A DNA stretch of 6,547 nucleotides from JAJPXI01 sp045602885 (GTDB lineage: Bacteria; Bacillota; Clostridia; Oscillospirales; Oscillospiraceae), in the NCBI GenBank assembly GCA_045602885.1, contig JAZSCJ010000142.1, forward strand, positions 1 through 6,547. The letters are read 5' to 3'. Below, in pieces: positions 1 through 5,922 of this stretch. Positions within the stretch are counted from its first letter, which is position 1. Each line of letters starts with the position of its first letter. The notes beneath the pieces are model-generated. The model was not told the origin of the DNA, searched no databases, and saw nothing but the letters and a program-made list of their open reading frames with translations. Both the position numbers and the translations under genes were made by a program.

Positions 1-22
1 CGGGTCGTAATTCATGGAATGA

Positions 23-1747
23 TTATCTTTTCTTGCGTGACAGACGTTGAAAGTAGTTGGACAATACATTCTGTGACTTTTCGTGCCCCAGTTTAGCGGC
101 GGATTGGAACCATTTCAGCGCCGTGTCGGGATCCATATTGGTTCCTTCGCCCTTGTCGTACATGATGCCTGCGCTGAACTGCGCCTCGGCATCGCCCTGC
201 TCGGCGGCTTTCAAGAACCAGCGCAACGCCCGGGTGCGATCCAGCGGCACACCCTCTCCGGTATAGTACATCACGCCCACATTGAACTGGGCTTCGGTAT
301 GGTCCTGCTCGGCGGCCTTCAAAAACCATTTCATCGCCCGGTTCTTGTCCTGGGCAACGCCATCGCCATTGTGATAGAGAATGCCCAGATTGAACTGCGC
401 CGCGGCGCAGCCGCGCACGGCAGCCTGCTGGAAATAGCGGAAGGCCATCGCCCGGTCGCCCGGATGTTCCTCGTCACCGTAATACAGAATTCCGGCGTTG
501 AACTGGGCTTCGGCGATCTCCTGCTCGGCAGCCTTCAAATACCACTGCAGTGCCAGCGCATTATCCTGCTGGGTGCCTTCCCCGTTATGATACAGCACAC
601 CGGCGTAATATTGCGCTTCGGCGTGGCCCTGCTCAGCGGCCTTCAAATACCATTGCAATGCCTGGGTCTTATCCTCACGTGTACCGTCACCTTCGTAATA
701 CAGCATGGCCGTTCGGAACTGCGCTTCGGCATGGCCCTGCTCGGCAGCCTTTTCATACCACTTGAGCACCTGTGCTTTGTCTGCGTGCGCACCTTTTCCT
801 TCACTACACAAAACGGCAACACGGTACTGCGCCTCAGCCAGACCATGTTCGGCGGCCTTTTTGTACCATTTCAAGGCTTGAGCCTTGTTTTCGGCAGTAT
901 CTGCCCGGCGCTCATACAGCACGCCGGTATTGAACCAGGCCGGCTCATATCCGGCTTTGGATGCGCGAAGGAGTAGTTCCAGTGCCTGCTCCAAATCGCC
1001 ACGATCAAACGCCTTGATTCCATCGGCACAGGCAGCCGCAGCCAGCTCACGCTCCAGCTCGCGCACCAGTTGTTTGGCCTCATCGCTGCCCATATCTGCC
1101 GCATCACGGGCGGTATTCAGTGCTTGATGGATCTGCCCTTGCGCACGCTGCTGACGGGCATTCTCCAACTGTATGTCGGCAGAGCGAGCACTTTGCATCT
1201 GCTGGTTTGCCTGCATCTCCTCCAGCAGTCGCCGGGCCTTTTCGCTGCCCTGATTGGATGCAGCTCGCAGCAAACTGGCCGCGCGAGGAGGATCGGACGC
1301 CGCACAGTCACCCCGATAGAGTATAATGGCCGCATTGACCTGTCCGTTGACATTTCCCTGCTGGGCTGATTCCAAAAACCATTTGAGCGCCTGGTTTTTG
1401 TCCTGCTCCACGCCGTCACCTTGGAGGTAAAGGATGGCCAGATTGTTCATAGCGTTGGTGTTTCCGGCTTCAGCTGCCTTGCGATACCACTTCACGGCCT
1501 CAGCCTTGTTTGCACGCACGCCCTCGCCGCTAAAGTACATCACGCCCAGATTGCATTGCGCATCCGGGTGCCCCAACTCGGCCGCCTGCAAAAAATACGT
1601 CAGCGCTTGACGCTTATTTCCGTCTTGATAGAGCACCATTCCCTGTTGAAAGACCTTCTCCCCTCGCTCCGGGTCATCGGCCATCACCGGCTGCAGCGGC
1701 GCTTCGGGTTCGTTGGGCTTCTTTTTCAGAAAACCAAAAGGCGGCAT
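23..1747 (-). CDS. Sel1-repeat protein (574 aa), probable protein-interaction scaffold
   Basis: The protein is almost wholly made of 36-residue Sel1-like (SLR) helical repeats with the usual pattern AEAQFNxGxLYxxGEGxxxDxxxALKWxxKAAEQG. With the ATG at 1745-1747 as residue 1, a degenerate TPR-like unit covers about 25-60. Three good repeats follow at 61-168, then a charged, Gln/Ala-rich helical segment at 169-267 with two TPR-like pieces, then eight contiguous repeats at 268-555 and a basic tail ending SRKKR. I see no signal peptide or membrane segment; the N-terminus (MPPFGFLKKKP) is basic and proline-rich, so a cytoplasmic location is inferred. SLR proteins generally act as adaptor scaffolds; no enzymatic domain is visible and the partner is unknown. 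The start was chosen because GGAGGTG lies 6 nt upstream; a GTG at 1775-1777 in the same frame lacks this support. The gene has its own promoter and follows a terminator, so it is separate from the upstream operon. Confidence 0.9.
   Translation of the reverse strand: MPPFGFLKKKPNEPEAPLQPVMADDPERGEKVFQQGMVLYQDGNKRQALTYFLQAAELGHPDAQCNLGVMYFSGEGVRANKAEAVKWYRKAAEAGNTNAMNNLAILYLQGDGVEQDKNQALKWFLESAQQGNVNGQVNAAIILYRGDCAASDPPRAASLLRAASNQGSEKARRLLEEMQANQQMQSARSADIQLENARQQRAQGQIHQALNTARDAADMGSDEAKQLVRELERELAAAACADGIKAFDRGDLEQALELLLRASKAGYEPAWFNTGVLYERRADTAENKAQALKWYKKAAEHGLAEAQYRVAVLCSEGKGAHADKAQVLKWYEKAAEQGHAEAQFRTAMLYYEGDGTREDKTQALQWYLKAAEQGHAEAQYYAGVLYHNGEGTQQDNALALQWYLKAAEQEIAEAQFNAGILYYGDEEHPGDRAMAFRYFQQAAVRGCAAAQFNLGILYHNGDGVAQDKNRAMKWFLKAAEQDHTEAQFNVGVMYYTGEGVPLDRTRALRWFLKAAEQGDAEAQFSAGIMYDKGEGTNMDPDTALKWFQSAAKLGHEKSQNVLSNYFQRLSRKKR
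83..946 (-). repeat. Eight tandem 108-bp units encoding Sel1 repeats
   Basis: Eight in-frame 108-bp units without gaps encode residues 268-555 of the Sel1-repeat protein. Each unit starts at an (A/T/E)EAQ-like or EPAW position and ends in AAEQG-like residues. The fifth unit (residues 412-447) departs most, having GDEEHPGD where its neighbours have GEGxxxD, and the first lacks the GEG turn (ERRAD). The units are similar but clearly diverged at DNA level, so they are old duplications rather than a recently expanded array. Confidence 0.85.
1244..1567 (-). repeat. Three N-terminal 108-bp Sel1 repeat units
   Basis: Three contiguous in-frame 108-bp units encode residues 61-168. The first two match the Sel1 consensus well (GEGVRANKAEAVKWY and GDGVEQDKNQALKWF). 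The third is degenerate, with GDCAASDPPRAASLL in place of the turn and second helix. This cluster is separated from the eight-unit cluster by a 99-residue helical segment without Sel1 units. Confidence 0.75.
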
Positions 1748-1753
1748 CCTTCT

Positions 1754-1760
1754 CACCTCC
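1754..1760 (-). promoter_or_regulatory. Ribosome binding site deciding the start of the Sel1-repeat gene
   Basis: GGAGGTG on the minus strand ends 6 nt before the ATG at 1745-1747. It favours this ATG over the in-frame GTG 30 bases upstream, which lies inside a leader stem-loop. Confidence 0.8.
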
Positions 1761-1771
1761 GTTCCTGCCAA

Positions 1772-1795
1772 GCACACCCCTGTCCCGGCGTGTGC
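1772..1795 (-). other. Leader stem-loop in the 5' UTR of the Sel1-repeat gene
   Basis: GCACAC and GTGTGC pair as a 6-bp stem, and two further C-G pairs are possible inside after a G/G mismatch. It lies between the predicted transcription start (near 1813) and the ribosome binding site, about 11 nt upstream of the latter. It may tune translation or mRNA stability. No known riboswitch class is recognised. Confidence 0.35.
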
Positions 1796-1820
1796 ATAAA
1801 TTTTGAAAAACTATTTTTTA

Positions 1821-1849
1821 ATTATAGCAAAAGCATCTTGGTTCTTCAA
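1821..1849 (-). promoter_or_regulatory. Sigma-A promoter of the Sel1-repeat gene
   Basis: On the minus strand a -35 box TTGAAG (1844-1849, 4/6 to TTGACA) is followed after exactly 17 bp by TATAAT (1821-1826, 6/6). A TG one base before the -10 makes it an extended -10 promoter. The sequence downstream is A/T-rich. Transcription should start near 1813, giving a leader of about 65 nt. It lies just past the terminator of the upstream operon, which fits an independent unit. Confidence 0.8.
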
Positions 1850-1882
1850 CACCCACGCTTACAAAATCCGCCAAGAAATCAT

Positions 1883-1914
1883 AAAACCTCGTTTCCCGAA
1901 AGAAACGAGGTTTT
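1883..1914 (-). terminator. Rho-independent terminator after the symporter gene
   Basis: A perfect 13-bp stem (1883-1895 with 1902-1914) encloses a 6-base loop. The stem ends in a T run on either strand: on the minus strand the 3' arm reads GAGGTTTT followed by ATGATTTC. It lies about 75 bases beyond the symporter stop codon and before the Sel1 promoter, so it ends the metabolic operon. The A/T ends of the stem would let it work in both directions, but no plus-strand gene is present. Confidence 0.8.
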
Positions 1915-1989
1915 AGAAAAGGCATGGAATGAATCGTCTTACTTCCCTTTTCCGATCAAAAAAGGCCGGAAAAAGTGCAGCCAATTGCC

Positions 1990-3402
1990 TTATGCGGCGT
2001 CTTGCAGCCGATTGTCACGCCGGAAAAAGCCGACGACCATGATAATCAGACCCACCAAAACGCCGGGGAACACGGCATCGCAAGGAAGCTTGATGACCTC
2101 AAACAGATTCAGCAAGCCCAGAATCAATGCCACGATCGAGCCACTGATGATCGAAATCAGAGCAAACTTGCCGCTGACCTTTCCCTTGGCCCACAGCAGG
2201 AAGCACAGCGGCGCAAACACGGTACAGCCGCGCAGACCCATCGACATGAAGGCGAAGTTCAAAATGGTATCGCTGGGGATCACGATGGACAACAGCGAAG
2301 CGGCAACCAGCACCACAACGATCAGAATCTTGCCGACGCTGTCGCTGCTGAGCTTGCACTGTCTTCCGTTTTTGTGGATCAGCTCCCGATCGATCACGGT
2401 CGCAATGCCCAGTGCCAGACCGGCACCGGTACCCACCGAAGCAATAAACAGTGCGCCCAGCACAATACCGGAAAGCAGCGTGGGCATACCGGAATAGTCG
2501 AGAATAAAGCTGGTCAGTGCAGCCTTGGCGGTAAAGGTCGCCGGATCGGTGACCGTGCGCATATAAAGGCCCACAAAGATACCAAAAATACCGATGGGCG
2601 GAATGAGGAAGGCGCTCATCAGCGCTGCGCCACGTGCATGACCGTCCGACTTGGCGGAGAGGATCGCCTGGGAATAGGTCTGGGTGGTCAACACACCCAG
2701 CAGCAAGCTCACGCAAGCGCCCAGGTCGGTACCCACACCACGGCAGAACAGGTTGGCGAAATTGCGTCCGGTCTGCGTGCTGAAGGTGTCAATCGCACCC
2801 GTCAGTCCGGAAACGCCGCCAATCAAGCGCAGCGCCAGAACGCCGCAGCTGACCATGGCCACATACAGCAGCACCAGCTTGAGGATGCCGGCCAAACCGG
2901 CGCCCTTGGTACCGCCGAAAACCACGTACAGCACCATGAAGACGGCCGAAAGCGCAAGCGTCCAGCCGGTGCCCAGTCCGGGCAGCACCACCAGCACAAC
3001 AGCGGAAGCCGCCAGCAGCTGGGACAAGATGTTGATGAAGGTGCCCACCGAGTTGAGGATGGTAGCAGCAAAGCCCGCCTTGGGGCCATACTCCTTCTTG
3101 ACCATACCAACCAGCGTCGGGCAATTCTCCCGGCGCAGCGGCTTGGCATAGACCAGACCCAACACCAGACAGGCGATGCCGCTGCCCAGCGTGAACCACC
3201 AGGCGCTCATGCCGTAATTATAGGCAAGCTGCGCCGTGCCCACGGTGGAAGAGCCGCCCACCAAGGTGCCCATGATCAAGCCTGCCGCCACGGGGCAGGA
3301 AATACCGGCGCCTTTCTCAGACTTTTTCGCGCCGCTGAAAATTGTCAGGCCGGCAATCAATGCAATGGCAATGACCAGGCCAACATAAGCCATAATATCC
3401 AT
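1990..3402 (-). CDS. Sodium:solute symporter family (SSS/SLC5-like) permease
   Basis: This 470-residue integral membrane protein probably takes up an organic solute with Na+. About 13 hydrophobic segments can be drawn, beginning at residues 4-22, 36-56 and 66-86 and ending at 442-460; length and topology are normal for the SSS family. Family marks are LVGGSSTVGTAQLAYNYG (47-64) at the second helix, and FIASVGTGAGLALG followed by IATVIDREL (319-341), which lines up with the SSS signature usually reading MSTADSxLLxxSTVIxRDL. The Ser of that ST pair is Gly here. The substrate cannot be read from the sequence. It is the last gene of the set, 61 nt after the CoA-transferase B stop, so its substrate is probably the one degraded by the operon. 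A second ATG lies 9 bases inside; neither start has a normal Shine-Dalgarno, and a stem-loop sits just upstream. Confidence 0.88.
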   Translation of the reverse strand: MDIMAYVGLVIAIALIAGLTIFSGAKKSEKGAGISCPVAAGLIMGTLVGGSSTVGTAQLAYNYGMSAWWFTLGSGIACLVLGLVYAKPLRRENCPTLVGMVKKEYGPKAGFAATILNSVGTFINILSQLLAASAVVLVVLPGLGTGWTLALSAVFMVLYVVFGGTKGAGLAGILKLVLLYVAMVSCGVLALRLIGGVSGLTGAIDTFSTQTGRNFANLFCRGVGTDLGACVSLLLGVLTTQTYSQAILSAKSDGHARGAALMSAFLIPPIGIFGIFVGLYMRTVTDPATFTAKAALTSFILDYSGMPTLLSGIVLGALFIASVGTGAGLALGIATVIDRELIHKNGRQCKLSSDSVGKILIVVVLVAASLLSIVIPSDTILNFAFMSMGLRGCTVFAPLCFLLWAKGKVSGKFALISIISGSIVALILGLLNLFEVIKLPCDAVFPGVLVGLIIMVVGFFRRDNRLQDAA

Positions 3403-3412
3403 AAATATGTCA

Positions 3413-3436
3413 GAACCCGCCTATGAAGGCGGGTTC
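3413..3436 (-). other. Intercistronic stem-loop before the symporter start
   Basis: A perfect 9-bp stem (GAACCCGCC at 3413-3421 with GGCGGGTTC at 3428-3436) has a 6-base loop. It begins 28 nt after the CoA-transferase B stop and ends 10 nt before the symporter ATG. The minus-strand sequence after it (TGACATATTT) is only mildly T-rich, so it is a poor terminator. Purine-rich GGAG (3442-3445) and AAGGA (3435-3439) lie just upstream, the latter partly in the stem. It could lower symporter expression or protect the upstream mRNA. Confidence 0.6.
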
Positions 3437-3463
3437 CTTATCTCCAATCTGTTTGGATTCAAA

Positions 3464-4132
3464 TTAGAAACGAATGGTACCTACCTGCTCCGGAATAATC
3501 AACTTGGCACCGGTCTTGGCAACAACTTCCTCCACCGTGGTGTTTTCCGCGATTTCCAGCAGAACCGGGCCATCTTCGGTGATGTGGATAACAGCCAGCT
3601 CGCTGACCACGTAATCCACCACCCGATAGCCGGTCAAGGGCATCTCGGTCTTCTGCACGATCTTGGGGTTGCCTTCCTTGTCGCAGTGGGTGGTCATGAC
3701 GATGGTGGTCTTGGAGCCGCACACCAGATCCATAGCACCGCCCATGCCTGCCGCTGCCTTTCCGGGCACCATCCAGTTGGCCAGACTGCCCTCGGCGTCC
3801 ACTTCGTAGGCGCCCAGAACAGTGATATCTACATGGCCGCCACGGATATAGCCGAAGGAACGGAAGCTGTCAAAGCAGCAGCCGCCGGTACGCAGCAGAG
3901 AGGGACGGCCGCCGGCATCCACGATGTCCACGGGGAACTCGTCATTCTCGCCGGGTGCGCCGGCCAGACCGATTACGCCGTTTTCGCTGTCAGCCCAGAT
4001 ATCCACATCTTCGGGCAGAAACTCCAGACACAGCGTAGGCATACCGATACCCAGATTGACCACATTTCCATCCTGGAAAAACTGTGCGGTACGGCACGCA
4101 ATCCGATCTCTGTCATTTTGAGGTGTTCTCAT
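3464..4132 (-). CDS. atoA: 3-oxoacid CoA-transferase subunit B (AtoA/CtfB-like)
   Basis: This is the catalytic subunit of a family I CoA-transferase (butyrate/acetate-acetoacetate type), 222 residues, the usual length. It has NLGIGMPT (26-33), then SENGVIGLAG (49-58), in which Glu50 (codon at 3983-3985) is the expected nucleophile forming the glutamyl-CoA thioester. RGGHVDITVLGAYEVD (97-112), ANWMVPGK (118-125) and GMGGAMDLV (129-137) follow, all typical of CtfB/AtoA. With subunit A it moves CoA between a short acyl-CoA and a 3-oxoacid such as acetoacetate in the cytoplasm. It starts 3 nt after the subunit A stop, and its ribosome binding site lies inside the end of that gene. The family is near certain; the exact acid pair is not, and butyrate formation or 3-oxoacid breakdown are both possible. 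Confidence 0.93.
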   Translation of the reverse strand: MRTPQNDRDRIACRTAQFFQDGNVVNLGIGMPTLCLEFLPEDVDIWADSENGVIGLAGAPGENDEFPVDIVDAGGRPSLLRTGGCCFDSFRSFGYIRGGHVDITVLGAYEVDAEGSLANWMVPGKAAAGMGGAMDLVCGSKTTIVMTTHCDKEGNPKIVQKTEMPLTGYRVVDYVVSELAVIHITEDGPVLLEIAENTTVEEVVAKTGAKLIIPEQVGTIRF

Positions 4133-4135
4133 GGA

Positions 4136-4849
4136 TCAGCCCTCCATTTCTGCCTGAACAACCAGGTCGACCAGCGCGCCGGGAACCATGATCTCGTCCG
4201 GGTCCAGCTCGCCCACTTCCACAATGTGCTCGGCCTCAGCAATCACGAAATCGGCTGCCGTAGCAAAGATCTCGTTGAAGTTGCGGGCCGTGCGGTGGAA
4301 CTTCAGGTTGCCCATCTTGTCCGCCTTATAGGCGTGAACAAAACAAACGTTGGCGTGCAGCGGCAGCTCCAGAATGTAGCGCTTGCCCTTCTGGGGGGTG
4401 TCCGCCGTCACAAACTTGTACTCGCCTGCTTCGTCGTCCCATTCCAGAAGCTGCTTGCCGTCCTGCATGGGGGTATGCACACCGGTGGGGGTCAGCACAC
4501 CGCCAATGCCGGCGCCGCCGGCGCGAACCTTCTCGCACAGGGAGCCCTGGGGCACAAAGGTGATGTCAATCTCGCCGGCCACAGCCTTGGCGCAGGTTTC
4601 CACATTGCTGCCGATGTGAGAACAGGTAATGTGCTTGATGCTGTCCGCGTGTACCAGCAGACCGATGCCCTGGCCCTTCACAGAGGTATTGTTGGAAATA
4701 ACATTCAAATCCTTGATGTTGCTCTCCACCAAGCCCTTGATCAGCGTCTGGGGCACGCCGCAGTTCACGAATCCGGGCAGCAAAATAGTCATGCCGTCGT
4801 AGCAGTGCTTCATTGCTTCCGCAACCGAAACAACTTTAGACTTTGCCAT
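4136..4849 (-). CDS. atoD: 3-oxoacid CoA-transferase subunit A (AtoD/CtfA-like)
   Basis: This 237-residue subunit A pairs with the AtoA-like gene directly downstream. Visible family blocks are ILLPGFVNCGVPQTLI (22-37), corresponding to the GGFxxCGxP block of CtfA/AtoD; SNNTSVKGQGIGLLV (52-66); SHIGSN (77-82); VPQGSLCEKVRAGGAGIGGVLTPTG (99-123); and the late KADKMGNLKFHRTARNFN (175-192). The first block reads LPGF rather than the usual GGF. It ends PGALVDLVVQAEMEG, a normal terminus. The start is supported by AGGAAAGGAA ending 9 nt before the ATG. It lies 104 nt after the cyclase gene, a gap that holds a stem-loop but no promoter I can see, so readthrough from upstream is likely. Substrate preference is unknown; acetoacetate or another 3-oxoacid with acetyl- or butyryl-CoA is the family expectation. 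Confidence 0.92.
   Translation of the reverse strand: MAKSKVVSVAEAMKHCYDGMTILLPGFVNCGVPQTLIKGLVESNIKDLNVISNNTSVKGQGIGLLVHADSIKHITCSHIGSNVETCAKAVAGEIDITFVPQGSLCEKVRAGGAGIGGVLTPTGVHTPMQDGKQLLEWDDEAGEYKFVTADTPQKGKRYILELPLHANVCFVHAYKADKMGNLKFHRTARNFNEIFATAADFVIAEAEHIVEVGELDPDEIMVPGALVDLVVQAEMEG
4140..4145 (-). promoter_or_regulatory. Ribosome binding site of subunit B inside the end of subunit A
   Basis: GGAGGG on the minus strand overlaps the last codons (Glu-Gly) of subunit A and ends 7 nt before the ATG of subunit B. The stop of A and start of B are 3 nt apart. This arrangement predicts translational coupling and equal amounts of the two subunits. Confidence 0.8.
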
Positions 4850-4858
4850 ATGCGCTCG

Positions 4859-4868
4859 TTCCTTTCCT
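4859..4868 (-). promoter_or_regulatory. Ribosome binding site of CoA-transferase subunit A
   Basis: AGGAAAGGAA on the minus strand ends 9 nt before the ATG at 4847-4849, just downstream of the intercistronic stem-loop, and is left unpaired by it. Confidence 0.75.
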
Positions 4869-4872
4869 GACT

Positions 4873-4907
4873 ATCCGCCCCGAAAGCATAATGCCTTCGG
4901 GGCGGAT
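4873..4907 (-). other. Strong intercistronic stem-loop between cyclase and CoA-transferase genes
   Basis: A perfect 12-bp stem (4873-4884 with 4896-4907) continues after one A/C mismatch with a 3-bp GCA/TGC helix closing a TAA loop. On the minus strand the stem is followed by AGTCAGGAAAGG, with no U-tract, so it is not a standard Rho-independent terminator. It may be a stability or processing element that sets the ratio between the cyclase and the CoA-transferase, or a partial terminator. Confidence 0.7.
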
Positions 4908-4953
4908 CAGTTGATTTTACTCTACGGGATGACTCTTCTTCGTCAAAGGACGA

Positions 4954-5856
4954 TTAGAAGGAGCCCTCTTCCCATGCGCACAGACGCACGAAGCCGCCGT
5001 CAGCCGCCTCGCAGCGGAAGGGAGTGGCGCTGATGATCATGCGCTTGCCCTTGACCAGGTCGATGTCGCCGCCGGCATTCTCGACAGCCACAACACCGTG
5101 CTGAGCAAACAGACGGTGGCAGGGCTCGTAGTCGGGGAAGTCGACGTCCAGGTCACGGCCGGTAGCCAGCTTGTAGTTGTTGTACAGCCAGGGCATCTGC
5201 TCCTTGTTGGGGTAGTGCCACAGGGGGGAGTCACTGGCACCCCAGGTACCGGAGATACCCTTGATCTTCTTCTCAAACATCAGGTACTTGCACACTTCGG
5301 GGCCCAGGCCGGGATAGTAGTTGAAGTACTTGTCGTTGTTCTTTCTCCAGAAACGATGGAAGCCGGTGTCGATGACGACCCAGTCATTGGGGCGGATCTC
5401 CAGGCCGTCCTTCTTGCAGGCGTTCTCCACATCCTCGGGAGTGATGATGTGCCAGATCTCGCCCATCTTGGCGGGATCGCCGCCGGCGGCGTTGAACTTC
5501 TCCTCAAACTCATCATACAGCCAGGTCATGTCCAGGATGACGCCGGTGCCGATGCAGTGCTCCAGGGGCACTTCGGCCAGGGTGTAGCCGTAACGCTCGC
5601 GGTCAACCTCTTCCTCATGCAGAGTGTGGTTGGGGGCGTCCATGTGGGTACCGGCGTGCAGGGTGCCGGTGTAGGTGCAGGTGCGCTTGTGGAAACGCTC
5701 CAGATACTGACCGCGGGGGAAGTTCAGGTCGGAACGGGGGCCGGGGAAGGGCCACAGGGGGGTATCCCAACCCCAGGGCTGAGACAGATCGTAGATCTTA
5801 GTCATCTTTTCCGTCTCGAGATAGCAATTGTCCTTGTTCAGCGGCATGTAAGCCAT
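4954..5856 (-). CDS. Cyclase-family (KynB-like fold) metal-dependent hydrolase
   Basis: This 300-residue protein carries the defining metal-site motif HxGTHxDxPxH as HAGTHMDAPNH (67-77; His67, His71 and Asp73 are expected ligands). Other family marks are DLSQPWGWDTPLWP (23-36) at the N-terminus, NDWVVIDTGFHRF (157-169), and the late HGVVAVENAGGDIDL (253-267) with Glu259, a candidate catalytic acid. The family includes kynurenine formamidase, isatin hydrolase and other enzymes that open amides, lactones or rings in the cytoplasm. At 300 residues it is clearly longer than formylkynurenine formamidases (about 210), and no tryptophan-catabolic gene is nearby, so another substrate is likely. The start at 5854-5856 is supported by AGGAGG 8 nt upstream; an internal ATG 51 bases in lacks this. 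Its place between a thiolase and a CoA-transferase suggests it yields an acid later activated to a CoA ester. Substrate not determined. Confidence 0.87.
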   Translation of the reverse strand: MAYMPLNKDNCYLETEKMTKIYDLSQPWGWDTPLWPFPGPRSDLNFPRGQYLERFHKRTCTYTGTLHAGTHMDAPNHTLHEEEVDRERYGYTLAEVPLEHCIGTGVILDMTWLYDEFEEKFNAAGGDPAKMGEIWHIITPEDVENACKKDGLEIRPNDWVVIDTGFHRFWRKNNDKYFNYYPGLGPEVCKYLMFEKKIKGISGTWGASDSPLWHYPNKEQMPWLYNNYKLATGRDLDVDFPDYEPCHRLFAQHGVVAVENAGGDIDLVKGKRMIISATPFRCEAADGGFVRLCAWEEGSF

Positions 5857-5864
5857 AGTAGTTG

Positions 5865-5870
5865 CCTCCT
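5865..5870 (-). promoter_or_regulatory. Ribosome binding site deciding the cyclase start
   Basis: A full AGGAGG on the minus strand ends 8 nt before the ATG at 5854-5856. It selects the start MAYMPLNKDN over the in-frame ATG 17 codons inside. Confidence 0.85.
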
Positions 5871-5885
5871 CAATATTTTAAATTT

Positions 5886-5914
5886 TTTATACGCTTTTTG
5901 AAACCTGCGGTGAA
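5886..5914 (-). promoter_or_regulatory. Possible promoter for the cyclase and downstream genes
   Basis: On the minus strand TTCACC (5909-5914, 4/6 to TTGACA) is followed after 17 bp by TATAAA (5886-5891, 5/6 to TATAAT). This would start transcription near 5879 with a leader of about 23 nt. The region is sharply more A/T-rich than its surroundings. A 10-bp palindrome, GTGAATTCAC (5910-5919), overlaps the -35 box and could be an operator. A competing reading is TTCAAA, 16 bp, TAAAAT slightly downstream. Confidence 0.4.
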
Positions 5915-5922
5915 TTCACTTC

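Noticed and set aside
83..976. Plus-strand open frame of about 297 codons with a repeating protein pattern
   Set aside because: The repeats (LLGGLxxPLQ-like) are the antisense shadow of the 108-bp Sel1 units; the minus-strand frame gives the known repeat family.
83..1567. Regular 108-bp periodicity as a CRISPR or non-coding satellite array
   Set aside because: The units are in frame, diverged, have no repeat-spacer structure, and encode 36-residue Sel1 repeats.
1748..1777. GTG at 1775-1777 as start of the Sel1-repeat gene, adding 10 residues
   Set aside because: It lies in a leader stem-loop without a ribosome binding site, while the ATG at 1745-1747 has GGAGGTG 6 nt upstream.
1946..1976. 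Overlapping short inverted repeats (TTTTCCG/CGGAAAA and CCTTTT/AAAAGG) after the symporter stop
   Set aside because: The alternatives compete, have long loops and weak stems; the 13-bp stem at 1883-1914 is a far better terminator.
1975..4870. Two long plus-strand open frames (1975-3426 and 3407-4870, over 480 codons each) opposite the symporter and CoA-transferase genes
   Set aside because: Their translations are rich in His, Gln, Gly and Ala with no recognisable domain, and they mirror well-supported minus-strand genes. Rare use of CTA, TTA and TCA codons on the sense strand leaves the antisense frame open.
4873..4907. Stem-loop as a classical Rho-independent terminator ending the cyclase transcript
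   Set aside because: No T-run follows the stem on the transcribed strand, and no promoter is visible between it and the CoA-transferase genes.
4913..4945. TTGACG and TAAAAT on the minus strand as a promoter for the CoA-transferase genes
   Set aside because: The spacing is about 21 bp, too long for a sigma-A promoter, and the two boxes flank no other supporting signal.
4954..5856. Assignment as kynB (N-formylkynurenine formamidase)
   Set aside because: The metal motif is shared across the whole family; the protein is much longer than KynB and no tryptophan-degradation genes are near.
5098..5901. Plus-strand open frame of 267 codons, Gly/Val/Leu-rich
   Set aside because: It is the antisense shadow of the cyclase gene, whose metal-site motif and ribosome binding site are clear.
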